Shown here: piece after piece, positions 36,023 to 43,642 of the stretch | Numbering within the stretch: the stretch's first letter is position 1 | Layout of the letters: every line of letters starts with the position of its first letter | Source: an uncultured Porphyromonadaceae bacterium | GTDB lineage: Bacteria; Bacteroidota; Bacteroidia; Bacteroidales; Muribaculaceae | DNA length: 55,607 nt | Direction: 5' to 3' | Assembly (NCBI GenBank): GCA_902495075.1 | Contig: CABUVO010000026.1 | Location: 1 to 55,607, forward strand | Program-made: the position numbers and the translations under genes | Notes under the pieces: model-generated | Seen by the model: the letters and a program-made list of their open reading frames with translations, nothing else | Database searches by the model: none | Told to the model about the DNA's origin: nothing

Positions 36023-37432
36023 TTACATTATTTTAGAGGTATATTTATCAATAGCCTGGTAAGCATAATCAAGGAAACGACGGAACTTAATTGTGTGAGT
36101 ATCGTCTTTATCCTTATTGCTTGCGCGTATCATATCCAACAGGTAATATGATTCATCTTTGGCATCAAGCGAGAAGTCCTGAATCCAATTGGAGAGTTTG
36201 GCACAACGATTGTCGGGGTCAGCGATGGTAAGCGGAGCGAATCCGCGCTTGTTCTCTGCAAGTTCCTGATACCACTGCGAGAAACGGGCAAGAAAATTGC
36301 GTAAGCTAACAAAAGATTTGTCAGCATAGAAATCAGAATCGAAGCCCCGGTTTTTCGATAGAGGGAATTGGCTCTCGTTAGGCAGGAAATAAACCAAACG
36401 AGAAAGCAACATCATATCTGCGACTGCCTTAACAACATCGTTGTAGGCATCGCCGAGAGAAGAAACCGAAAGAGATTCAACATCTTCCTTAATGGCACGT
36501 GATAGAGCTTGAGTTTTGTCGGGCTTGTCAGTCTTTGACAGGAAGTCAAAGAGAGCGGTCGCGGCGACAAGTTCGACGAAATGTGCCTTATCTTCCTGTT
36601 TCTTCTCGTCGTTAGCGTATGTGGTTTTCATGCCCTGCTCGCCGACGTAATAGAGATAGTCAGACAACACACTTTGCTCATAATAGGCAAGAGCGGACTT
36701 CGTCTTGGTAAGGAAGTTTGCCGAATCAATGTCGCTATCTGTTGTCGATGGGTCTTCGAGCGAGAAGTACGGAAGCACCGAGACGGCACCCATAATAGCA
36801 TCCTTGACATTGGGATGGTTGATAGAGTTGCGTACCTTCTTTTCAAGTAGCGGATAGCCTGAGGCACCAGTGCCGCCGAAAATCGAGCTAATGATAAAGA
36901 TGCGGTCGCCTTTCTGACAAGCGTTACAGAACGCTTGGAACCAATCTGCACCCTTTATCATCTCACCGAGGACAACCGTGCCGACATTAGGACTACCTTT
37001 GAAGCCTACAGACAGGTCATTGTCAAGATTGGCTTGCGAGAACATAGTCTGTACGAGATACTTGTTCCCGTCCTCGGAATTGAGATTGCCAACATTGAGG
37101 TATTGACCAAAAGAGCGTTTTTCAGCGATGGGCTCGGATATGTCGTTTTGCTGACCATTCAGTTTCGCCAGGTCTGCAATATCAGAGCCGAAGAATCCGC
37201 GTATCGGATTAAGGCGTTTACCGTCGCTGAGAATCACATTATTGTAAACAGTTTCATATTCGCCAATAAGGGTTTGTAAATTGCGCTTTTCTTCCAAGTC
37301 CATGTGTGGGTCGATAAGGACAGGGACAATCGTATAACCCTTAGCGTCCATACCTGCTGCGAGCAACAGAGTAATGGACTTCATAACTCGGAGGCCGGTG
37401 CCGCCGATACAGAATACAAATACCCTTTTCAT
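36023..37432 (-). CDS. Tubulin/FtsZ-like GTPase, short form
   Basis: A 469-aa protein with two glycine motifs of the tubulin/FtsZ superfamily: an N-terminal beta-strand and loop, FVFCIGGTGLRVMKS (GGTG at 10-13), and the tubulin signature loop FIISSIFGGTGASGYP (GGTGASG at 186-192), where FtsZ has GGGTGTG. The C-terminal 200 residues are helical and unassigned. No membrane segment, so it should be cytosolic. The same two motifs occur in the 927-aa protein of locus B, so the two are probably distant paralogues. It starts two bases after the 147-aa membrane protein gene. Confidence 0.72.
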   Translation of the reverse strand: MKRVFVFCIGGTGLRVMKSITLLLAAGMDAKGYTIVPVLIDPHMDLEEKRNLQTLIGEYETVYNNVILSDGKRLNPIRGFFGSDIADLAKLNGQQNDISEPIAEKRSFGQYLNVGNLNSEDGNKYLVQTMFSQANLDNDLSVGFKGSPNVGTVVLGEMIKGADWFQAFCNACQKGDRIFIISSIFGGTGASGYPLLEKKVRNSINHPNVKDAIMGAVSVLPYFSLEDPSTTDSDIDSANFLTKTKSALAYYEQSVLSDYLYYVGEQGMKTTYANDEKKQEDKAHFVELVAATALFDFLSKTDKPDKTQALSRAIKEDVESLSVSSLGDAYNDVVKAVADMMLLSRLVYFLPNESQFPLSKNRGFDSDFYADKSFVSLRNFLARFSQWYQELAENKRGFAPLTIADPDNRCAKLSNWIQDFSLDAKDESYYLLDMIRASNKDKDDTHTIKFRRFLDYAYQAIDKYTSKIM

Positions 37433-37434
37433 AA

Positions 37435-37878
37435 TCAGAATTTGAGGAATTTATAAGCGTTGGTACGGCCTACATTGCACCAAACCAATGAGGTTAAAAA
37501 ATAAAGAATCAAGCAATAAAGGGCGTTATTCAGAGCGCACAGCCAATAGAGGGACGTGAGACCTGTACGAATGTTGGTCTTGATGCCGACATATTCAATG
37601 ATGGCAGTACCAACAAGCGAGATAATAAAGGCCATAGCCGCCCAAATGCCCCAATGTTTAATCTTGTAATGACGACCCGGTATTTCGTTATACCCGGTAT
37701 AGTAATAAATCGCGAGACCGATGCCGAGGACAGCGGTTAAAATAAGCAGAACAGGCGAAAGCCCATCGAGCTGTCTCCATACTTGCTCCGCCTGAGCCTT
37801 CAACTGGTCGTTTCCGGCAAATCCTTGTAAGAACTTGCCCCGTGACGGTAGGAGGAAGAATATTTTAATGATACCCAT
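37435..37878 (-). CDS. Three-helix inner-membrane protein of locus A
   Basis: A 147-aa protein with three predicted transmembrane helices (about 38-62, 80-102 and 115-140) and a short, basic N-terminus. No family recognised. It is flanked without gaps by the VWA-like lipoprotein gene (18 bases upstream) and the tubulin-like gene (two bases downstream), so it is part of the operon. A link between the lipoprotein outside and the GTPase inside is a guess. Confidence 0.7.
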   Translation of the reverse strand: MGIIKIFFLLPSRGKFLQGFAGNDQLKAQAEQVWRQLDGLSPVLLILTAVLGIGLAIYYYTGYNEIPGRHYKIKHWGIWAAMAFIISLVGTAIIEYVGIKTNIRTGLTSLYWLCALNNALYCLILYFLTSLVWCNVGRTNAYKFLKF

Positions 37879-37896
37879 GATGAGTTGATTTTATTT

Positions 37897-39183
37897 TCAT
37901 TGGTAGGAAGAAACAAGGATGCGAACCGGATTCTCGTCGAAAGTATTGAGACGAGCGTTGAAGCATCCCTCAATAAACTTATTGAAAGAGAATGAGCCTG
38001 ACAGGTCATTCTCTTGGTCTGCATTGATGATTGTGTTAAAGTTCATCAAGTAACGACCGTCAAAAGGTTTATTGGTGAAGGTCCACTCGATTACCTCGTC
38101 ATCGAGGGCGACGTTATAGAGTTTCACGAGATAGTCAGCGTAAGATACACGTTTGAAGTCGCCTTTATAGGCATGGTTATCGACGAGGTGTTCATCGTCG
38201 GCGAGAAGTTCAACATCGACAGACGAGCCATAGACCGCTTTTGCATTGAAGCAGTCTTTGAGGACATCGGCATCAACGGCTCCCCAGGGATAGCCGGTCA
38301 TATCGACGCGAACGATGAAAGAGCAAGTATCAGAAACCCCTTGGTCAAAAACCGTAATGAGGTTTTTGGGATGTTCAGCACTGAGCTGACCGTTCTTGAC
38401 GTTTTCAATGGAGTAAGAAGGTGTATGGTAATTCATAGCCATATCGCCTGACTCAACATAGGAGTTGGTTGCCTCGCACCAACGAGCAATATTATTCCTC
38501 ATGGCAGCCACATTTTCAGAACTGCCAATGATAATGAAATAATAAGGTGAGTTGGCTTCGGCAACGGAACCGTTAGGATTAAGGAACTCCGAATTAGCGC
38601 AAACGAAAGAGAGCGAAACATTCGAGTGTACGCCGATGACGTTTCTGATCTGCTCCTGATATTGGAGAAGTTCAGGTGCGGCAGTCTTACCCATAGGGCT
38701 ATATTTCATATCAGAAACAAGAATAGCGACTTCGTTCTTGGCGGTGTCGATATTCTTGATGATATTGTGAAGCATCGCAGGTACGTGTGTTGATGAGTTA
38801 GAAACGAAAGCACCTGCATTCATACTATTGCGGAAATTACCGAGAGTAACGGGGGTGTCAATATCGCCGCCGTTCGACATAGTGTAAACATTGCCATCGG
38901 TAATTGGAGCAACGCCGGAGAAAACAGACCATACTGTTTTCTTGAAATTGTTAGCTTGATTGGCACGAAAGAAACCATTCATGCTTCCAGAAGCCTCAAC
39001 ATAAAGTTTTGCAGACTGAGGAAGTTCTGGAGTGAATAACTCAACAATCGTGTCAAGCGGTGCTCCATCAGAATCGAAATGAGGGTCCGCGATTGAATTG
39101 ACATCTCGCCCGCATGATGATAATGCTATTGCGCAAGTTATACCTGCAATAACAAAAATATGACGTATGATTGGAGTATCCAT
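37897..39183 (-). CDS. VWA-like lipoprotein, first gene of locus A
   Basis: A 428-aa lipoprotein: signal sequence with lipobox LSSC (Cys24), so it is anchored in the periplasmic leaflet or outer membrane. The mature part begins with a VWA-like fold: a first strand KLYVEASGSMNGF with Glu63-x-Ser65-x-Ser67 in place of the MIDAS Asp-x-Ser-x-Ser, and a later EVAILVSDMKYSP strand with Asp at a second MIDAS position. Metal binding may therefore be altered. The ATG lies inside an 11-bp inverted repeat and behind a terminator, so expression is likely controlled by RNA structure. Confidence 0.7.
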   Translation of the reverse strand: MDTPIIRHIFVIAGITCAIALSSCGRDVNSIADPHFDSDGAPLDTIVELFTPELPQSAKLYVEASGSMNGFFRANQANNFKKTVWSVFSGVAPITDGNVYTMSNGGDIDTPVTLGNFRNSMNAGAFVSNSSTHVPAMLHNIIKNIDTAKNEVAILVSDMKYSPMGKTAAPELLQYQEQIRNVIGVHSNVSLSFVCANSEFLNPNGSVAEANSPYYFIIIGSSENVAAMRNNIARWCEATNSYVESGDMAMNYHTPSYSIENVKNGQLSAEHPKNLITVFDQGVSDTCSFIVRVDMTGYPWGAVDADVLKDCFNAKAVYGSSVDVELLADDEHLVDNHAYKGDFKRVSYADYLVKLYNVALDDEVIEWTFTNKPFDGRYLMNFNTIINADQENDLSGSFSFNKFIEGCFNARLNTFDENPVRILVSSYQ

Positions 39184-39229
39184 AGAGGGCTCTCCATTTA
39201 TTTGTATAGTCCATGACCCTCTATGGACT
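39179..39229 (-). promoter_or_regulatory. Alternative hairpins covering the VWA-lipoprotein start codon
   Basis: TCCATAGAGGG (39179-39189) and CCCTCTATGGA (39217-39227) form a perfect 11-bp inverted repeat that includes the ATG at 39183-39181. A competing 7-bp hairpin (39208-39214 with 39223-39229) uses the same upstream arm. In the RNA the two cannot form together, so one would hide the start codon and the other free it. Confidence 0.6.
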
Positions 39230-39235
39230 TGTTAA

Positions 39236-39274
39236 ACAAAAAAAGCGCAGGATCCGTACCGTTACTTGTCCTGC
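39236..39274 (-). terminator. Intrinsic terminator in the locus A leader
   Basis: On the minus strand GCAGGA (39274-39269) pairs with TCCTGC (39252-39247), followed by a run of seven T. It lies 53 bases before the first gene of locus A, so it may end a separate small RNA or act as an attenuator. Confidence 0.7.
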
Positions 39275-39548
39275 TAATCTGTGGCTGTGGCTGCCGTCAC
39301 TTCGTAGAACTAGTAACGCAGAGCCTACGCCGTATGATATGATACACCAAAGGGGACATACCTATAAGGTATAATCCACCTAAGGGTATATTAACCATAC
39401 CCGAGACATCTACCGTTACTTCATTCTTGACGAAGTTTTGAAACTGCCACATTCCAGATTAGCCAAGAATCAAGCGTCGATAAACGCTTTCATTATATAA
39501 TGACCTCCCTCGCTCCGGCTTCTTAATTTGAAGTCTCACGGCGTTAGG
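39236..39548 (-). ncRNA. Structured leader or small RNA upstream of locus A
   Basis: About 310 bases without a credible ORF between a -7 box and the terminator. It is dense in short hairpins on the minus strand: CTTC/GAAG near 39525, the palindrome TCATTATATAATGA near 39490, AAGCGT/ACGCTT near 39480, ATTCTTG/CAAGAAT around 39430-39470, GGGTAT/ATACCC near 39390 and GTTAC/GTGAC near 39310. An 11-base element AAGTAACGGTA occurs twice (39257-39267 and 39411-39421). I cannot match it to tmRNA, RNase P, 6S, SRP RNA or a known riboswitch. Confidence 0.5.
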
Positions 39549-39554
39549 TCAATG

Positions 39555-39562
39555 CAAAGTTA
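39555..39562 (-). promoter_or_regulatory. Possible -7 box for the locus A leader
   Basis: TAACTTTG on the minus strand fits TAnnTTTG; no -33 TTTG at the right distance. Start of transcription would be near 39548. Confidence 0.35.
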
Positions 39563-39980
39563 CTAAATTATTCTGGAATAGCGGGTATAGTGACAGAAAA
39601 ATTTATCGATGGTTTCAGAAACGCCGTTCATTGATAGCGAAAAAGTATCGTGGCAAGGGAATTTTTCGCAGCCGATGTAGAGAGTGTCGAAGTCATCGGC
39701 GCCTGCGGTGAGGAGTTCGAGAAGGTCTTCTTAGTCGCAGCCGCGAGTATAGAGGTACTGATTGTGGACGTTTATGAAGAAGTTCTTCGGCAAGGCATTC
39801 ACTTCAAATGCACCAAGTCAAATACCGGCAGTTCCGGGTTCATTCCATTGGCCGGAAGTCGGATGGTGGGACAGATATTCTCATAGTTTAGCAACTGCCG
39901 CTGGTTTGACTGCAAGTATGCTAATTTCGGATAGATTCCGCAAGAGCCATCGTCTGAGGGATGGCACCGCATCGTCATGA
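39563..39980 (-). pseudogene. Decayed coding sequence upstream of locus A
   Basis: The minus strand keeps protein-like stretches in different frames. One begins at the ATG near 39978 and runs through NPELPVFDL. After a frame change near 39825 it continues as FEVNALPKNFFINVHNQYLY to a TAA at 39733-39731. The same frame goes on after this stop with LLELLTAGADDFDTLYIGC and ends at a TAG at 39565-39563. Codon choice in these parts is coding-like (many C-ending codons). At least one frameshift and one stop break the gene; the family is not recognised. Confidence 0.4.
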
Positions 39981-40248
39981 ACCTTCAACAACCCGATCGC
40001 TCCCAGACTATGATGTGGATAGACCTTGTAAAGAAATTTATCTCCGCCCTACGACACCGAAATTTTAAGTAACGCGCTTTTAGGTAGAGGTCTAATTTGG
40101 AAGTATTATAAATAAAAGATGTTGCATTAATTTAGGTAAACTTTCATGCGTAAAATGTTGTTTACTTAATAAATGTTAATGGTGGCGATTCCGGTATTTC
40201 CGGATCGTCAGAATGAATAGATTGAACCTTATCAAAATTTAGATTATT
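39981..40248. other. Non-coding region before the urease cluster
   Basis: No credible gene beyond a 31-codon frame at 39977-40072 on the plus strand, which I do not believe. No promoter with both -33 and -7 elements was found for ureA. A small inverted repeat, TCCGG-TATTT-CCGGA, lies at about 40190-40204 and could be an operator. Confidence 0.35.
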
Positions 40249-40551
40249 ATGCATTTCACACCCAAAGAGCAAGACAAACTTACCCTTCTGATGGTTGGCA
40301 TGATCGCTGAGCGACGTCTGCAGAAAGGTCTTAAGTTGAATTATCCCGAGGCTGTAGCCTATATCACAAGCTCGGCTCTTGAGGGAGCAAGAGAGGGAAA
40401 GACAGTTGAAGAAGTCATGCATGACGCCTCACAGGTGCTTACAAAAGATCAGGTTATGCCGGGAGTGGCGGATATGATCTCGCTGTTACAGGTTGAGGCA
40501 GTCTTCACCGACGGTTCGCGACTGATCTCAATCCACCATCCTATCAAATAA
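40249..40551 (+). CDS. ureA: Urease gamma subunit
   Basis: A 100-aa urease gamma subunit of normal length, with the conserved start HFTPKEQDKLTLLMVGMIAERR, LKLNYPEAVAYI and MPGVADMISLLQVEAVFTDG. It is one of three structural subunits of the nickel enzyme that splits urea into ammonia and carbon dioxide. It is the first gene of the cluster; ureB follows 20 bases downstream. Three separate subunit genes are the usual bacterial form. Confidence 0.96.
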   Translation: MHFTPKEQDKLTLLMVGMIAERRLQKGLKLNYPEAVAYITSSALEGAREGKTVEEVMHDASQVLTKDQVMPGVADMISLLQVEAVFTDGSRLISIHHPIK

Positions 40552-40571
40552 ATAATTAAAAAGATAATACT

Positions 40572-41120
40572 ATGGATCCAAATAAAAACACACCTCAGGA
40601 AACTTATTCACAGCCTGATGGAATATTCCCCGGAAAACCGGATATCGCTTATCCCAATACTCCTGGATTTACACCAAAGGATTATGTTCCCGTAGGCGGA
40701 GTGATTCTCGCCGACACCCCCATCGAGTATAATGCAAATCGCCGCACAGCCAAACTCGTTGTGCGCAACACTGGTGACCGCCCGATTCAGGTTGGTTCTC
40801 ATTTCCATTTTTTTGAGACAAATCGTTATCTCGAATTTGACCGTCCGAAAGCTTACGGATGTCATCTCAACATTCCGGCTACTACTGCCATTCGTTTTGA
40901 ACCAGGGGAGGAAAAGGAAGTGGAAGTTGTGGCGTATGCCGGCAAGCGCAGGGTGATCGGTTTTGATGATCTGGTTAACGGCTATACAGGTCTGGAAGAT
41001 ACACCGACATATTATCCAAAACGTACGGAAGCTATCCGTCGTCTTGGAGAGTATGGTTACAAGACTGTTTCCGAAGAGGAGGCAGAAGCAGAATATACAG
41101 ATAATGAAATAAAAAAATAA
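40572..41120 (+). CDS. ureB: Urease beta subunit with N-terminal extension
   Basis: A 182-aa beta subunit. The conserved core begins at about residue 38 (VPVGGVILADTPIEYN) and includes the VRNTGDRPIQVGSHFHFFETN segment and FEPGEEKEVEVVAYAG. About 37 residues at the N-terminus, rich in Pro, Asn and Gln, and a C-terminal acidic tail of about 30 residues make it longer than the usual 100-130 aa. Separate ureA and ureB genes show that this is not the H. pylori-type fusion. It is followed six bases later by ureC. Confidence 0.94.
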   Translation: MDPNKNTPQETYSQPDGIFPGKPDIAYPNTPGFTPKDYVPVGGVILADTPIEYNANRRTAKLVVRNTGDRPIQVGSHFHFFETNRYLEFDRPKAYGCHLNIPATTAIRFEPGEEKEVEVVAYAGKRRVIGFDDLVNGYTGLEDTPTYYPKRTEAIRRLGEYGYKTVSEEEAEAEYTDNEIKK

Positions 41121-41126
41121 TCCGCC

Positions 41127-42845
41127 ATGGCTACTATATCAAGACAAGAAAACAATATGCTCTTCGGTCCGACCGTGGGCGATAAAATCAGACTCGGCAA
41201 CACCGATCTGTATGTAGAGATAGAAAAAGACCTCCGCACGTTTGGTGACGAGTCGGTCTATGGCGGTGGCAAGACGCTTCGCGATGGAATGGGGCTCGCT
41301 AACGAGTGTTCCTCAGGAGCGGGAAGTCTTGACCTTGTGATAACAAACGTTACCATCCTTGATCCTATCTTGGGAGTGGTGAAGGCTGACGTGGGTATTA
41401 AAGATGGTAAGATTGCCGGTATCGGAAAAGCCGGTAACCCGAATGTAATGAAAGGTGTTTCTCCCGATCTTGTTACCGGTCCTTCAACTGATGCCATATC
41501 GGGCGAGCACATGATATTGACGGCTGCCGGTATTGACGGTCACGTTCATATGTGTGCCCCTCAACAGGCATATGATGCCCTTTCAAATGGTATTACTACT
41601 TTGGTGGGTGGTGGTGTCGGTCCTACAGATGGAACAAACGGAACTACAATCACTTCCGGAGCATGGAATCTTAAGAGAATGCTTCAGTCGTTTGATGCTC
41701 TTCCAATCAATATAGGCCTTTTGGGAAAAGGGAATTGTGCGTGCCGTGAGAACCTTGAGGATCAGATGGTGGCAGGTGCCTGCGGATTCAAGATTCATGA
41801 AGACTGGGGCGCAACTCCGGCAGCGATACGAACCTGTATGTCGGTTGCCGACAATTACGACGTGCAGGTGGCTATTCACACCGATACCTTGAATGAATCA
41901 GGATACGTGGAGGATAGTATTGCAGCTATTGATGGCAGAACAATCCACACATATCACACCGAAGGTGCAGGCGGCGGTCACGCGCCCGACCTTTTGAAGG
42001 TGGCGTCACTGATGAATGTGCTTCCGTCATCCACCAATCCGACACTCCCGTTCGGTATCAACTCTCAGGCGGAGCTTTTCGATATGATTATGGTTTGTCA
42101 TAATCTGAATCCGAATATTCCGTCGGATGTGGCGTTTGCCGAAAGTCGTGTGCGCCCCGAGACGCAGGCTGCCGAGAATGTGTTCCATGATCTGGGTATT
42201 CTTTCCATGGTCTCTTCTGATTCCCAGGCAATGGGTCGAGTGGGCGAGTCGTTCATGAGAACGTTCCAGATGGCATCGTATATGAAGCAGGTAAGAGGTA
42301 AACTTCCCGAAGATTCAGATTCAAACGATAACTTCCGTGTGCTTCGTTATCTCGCTAAGATCACAATCAACCCTGCTATCTGTTATGGTATTTCCGACGT
42401 TCTCGGTTCCATCGAGAAAGGTAAAATGGCGGATCTTGTGCTTTGGGAGCCGGCATTCTTCGGTACGAAACCTCAGCTGGTGATCAAGGGTGGTCTTATC
42501 AACTGGGCCAACATGGGTGATACGAATGCTTCGCTCACCACTCCGCAGCCTAAGATCATGCGTCCGATGTATGGTGCTTTCGGAGAGGCATTGTTCAACT
42601 CCCGTATCTCGTTTGTGAGTCGCGCATCCGCAGAAGCAGGAATCAAGGAGAAATATGGTTTGAAGAGTATTGTATACCCTGTTCATGATGTCAGACAGCT
42701 TACCAAAGAATCAATGCTTCGCAACACTGCTACTCCGAATATCGAGGTTAATCCCGAGACGTTTGAAGTTACTGTTGACGGTTATCCCGCAACTGTTCCC
42801 CCGGCAAAAGAACTCGCGCTTGCTCAGCTTTACTGGTTCAGCTAA
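41127..42845 (+). CDS. ureC: Urease alpha subunit
   Basis: A 572-aa catalytic subunit. The nickel ligands are present: GIDGHVHMC, the carbamylated lysine in GACGFKIHEDWG, two histidines in the AIHTDTLNES and HTEGAGGGHAPD segments, and Asp in SSDSQAMGR. The mobile-flap motif reads MVCHNLNPN: Cys319 and the catalytic His320 (Klebsiella numbering) are kept, while the second His of the usual CHH is Asn. The segment before it (TLPFGINSQAELFDM) also differs from the common TRPYTVNT. A terminator follows the gene. Confidence 0.96.
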   Translation: MATISRQENNMLFGPTVGDKIRLGNTDLYVEIEKDLRTFGDESVYGGGKTLRDGMGLANECSSGAGSLDLVITNVTILDPILGVVKADVGIKDGKIAGIGKAGNPNVMKGVSPDLVTGPSTDAISGEHMILTAAGIDGHVHMCAPQQAYDALSNGITTLVGGGVGPTDGTNGTTITSGAWNLKRMLQSFDALPINIGLLGKGNCACRENLEDQMVAGACGFKIHEDWGATPAAIRTCMSVADNYDVQVAIHTDTLNESGYVEDSIAAIDGRTIHTYHTEGAGGGHAPDLLKVASLMNVLPSSTNPTLPFGINSQAELFDMIMVCHNLNPNIPSDVAFAESRVRPETQAAENVFHDLGILSMVSSDSQAMGRVGESFMRTFQMASYMKQVRGKLPEDSDSNDNFRVLRYLAKITINPAICYGISDVLGSIEKGKMADLVLWEPAFFGTKPQLVIKGGLINWANMGDTNASLTTPQPKIMRPMYGAFGEALFNSRISFVSRASAEAGIKEKYGLKSIVYPVHDVRQLTKESMLRNTATPNIEVNPETFEVTVDGYPATVPPAKELALAQLYWFS

Positions 42846-42869
42846 CGAAGAATTTGATTATATAATTTA

Positions 42870-42907
42870 TGTCGGATTGTCTTATCGTGGCAATCCGACA
42901 TTTTTTT
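42870..42907 (+). terminator. Terminator between ureABC and ureEFGD
   Basis: A perfect 10-bp stem (42870-42879 with 42891-42900) followed by seven T. It should lower expression of the accessory genes relative to the structural genes unless ureE has its own promoter. Confidence 0.8.
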
Positions 42908-43018
42908 AACATTTAATTAAGCAAAACACGACGGGAATTGTTATAAAGTCAGATAGGAGCTGATAAATATTGCCAGCTCTTGATTCCACAGAAATTACTA
43001 TATCTAAGGTTACGAATT

Positions 43019-43642
43019 ATGAAAGTATATACCGAAATTATCGGGAACATGAATAAAGATCCCGAATGGAAGGAAAAGCTCCATGATGCAGATATCGATT
43101 ATATCTTCCTTGACCAGTGGACGGCACAGAAGAGCCGTTTTCTCGGGAAAGGTGTCAGCGGCACGGAGTATCCTATTGCTTTGAAAAGACACACTCAAGT
43201 TGTGGATGGTGATGTCATTGACTACGATTCTGAGACCAAAAAGGCATCGGTTCTTAAGATTGAGCTGAGTCCGGTACTCGTGATAGATCTGGGAGCGCTT
43301 GCTGACAAAGATCATGACACCATCATACGCCGTTCGGTTGAGTTGGGTCATGCCATAGGCAACCAGCATTGGCCAGCCGTTGTGAAAGGAACCAAGGTGT
43401 ATGTCCCGCTTACAGTCGACAAGAAGGTTATGCTGAGTGTTATGGAGACTCATAATCTCGAGGGTATCACATACGAATTTCAGAAAGGACTTGAGATAAT
43501 CCCATATCTTGCACCTCATGAGATCCGTCGTCTTTTCGGTGGTGCTGGTCATGACAGTCATGGTCTTGGCGAACATCACCATCATCCCACCTCACATATT
43601 CATTTTGATGAAAACGGAATAGCCCATGAGCATACACATTGA
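43019..43642 (+). CDS. ureE: Urease accessory protein UreE, nickel carrier
   Basis: A 207-aa nickel metallochaperone that brings nickel to the UreD-F-G-apourease complex. The UreE N- and C-terminal domains are recognisable (KRHTQVVDGDVIDYD, GHAIGNQHWPAVV). The C-terminus is very rich in His (HDSHGLGEHHHHPTSHIH and HEHTH), a nickel-binding tail. I take the start at 43019 (MKVYTEIIG); 13 upstream codons in the same frame are not conserved. Its stop overlaps ureF by 17 bases. Confidence 0.93.
   Translation: MKVYTEIIGNMNKDPEWKEKLHDADIDYIFLDQWTAQKSRFLGKGVSGTEYPIALKRHTQVVDGDVIDYDSETKKASVLKIELSPVLVIDLGALADKDHDTIIRRSVELGHAIGNQHWPAVVKGTKVYVPLTVDKKVMLSVMETHNLEGITYEFQKGLEIIPYLAPHEIRRLFGGAGHDSHGLGEHHHHPTSHIHFDENGIAHEHTH

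Noticed and set aside
30298..39183. Canonical Zorya defence system
   Set aside because: The ZorA/B-like pair is present but no ZorC, ZorD or ZorE type protein (helicase, nuclease) is encoded in the window; naming it Zorya would overstate the evidence.
39236..39548. tmRNA, 6S, RNase P or SRP RNA for the structured region
   Set aside because: None of the conserved core sequences I know for these RNAs could be found, so it is left unassigned.
39650..39980. Two plus-strand frames of 78 and 72 codons before the urease cluster
   Set aside because: Both lie opposite minus-strand stretches with better coding character and have no recognisable domain.
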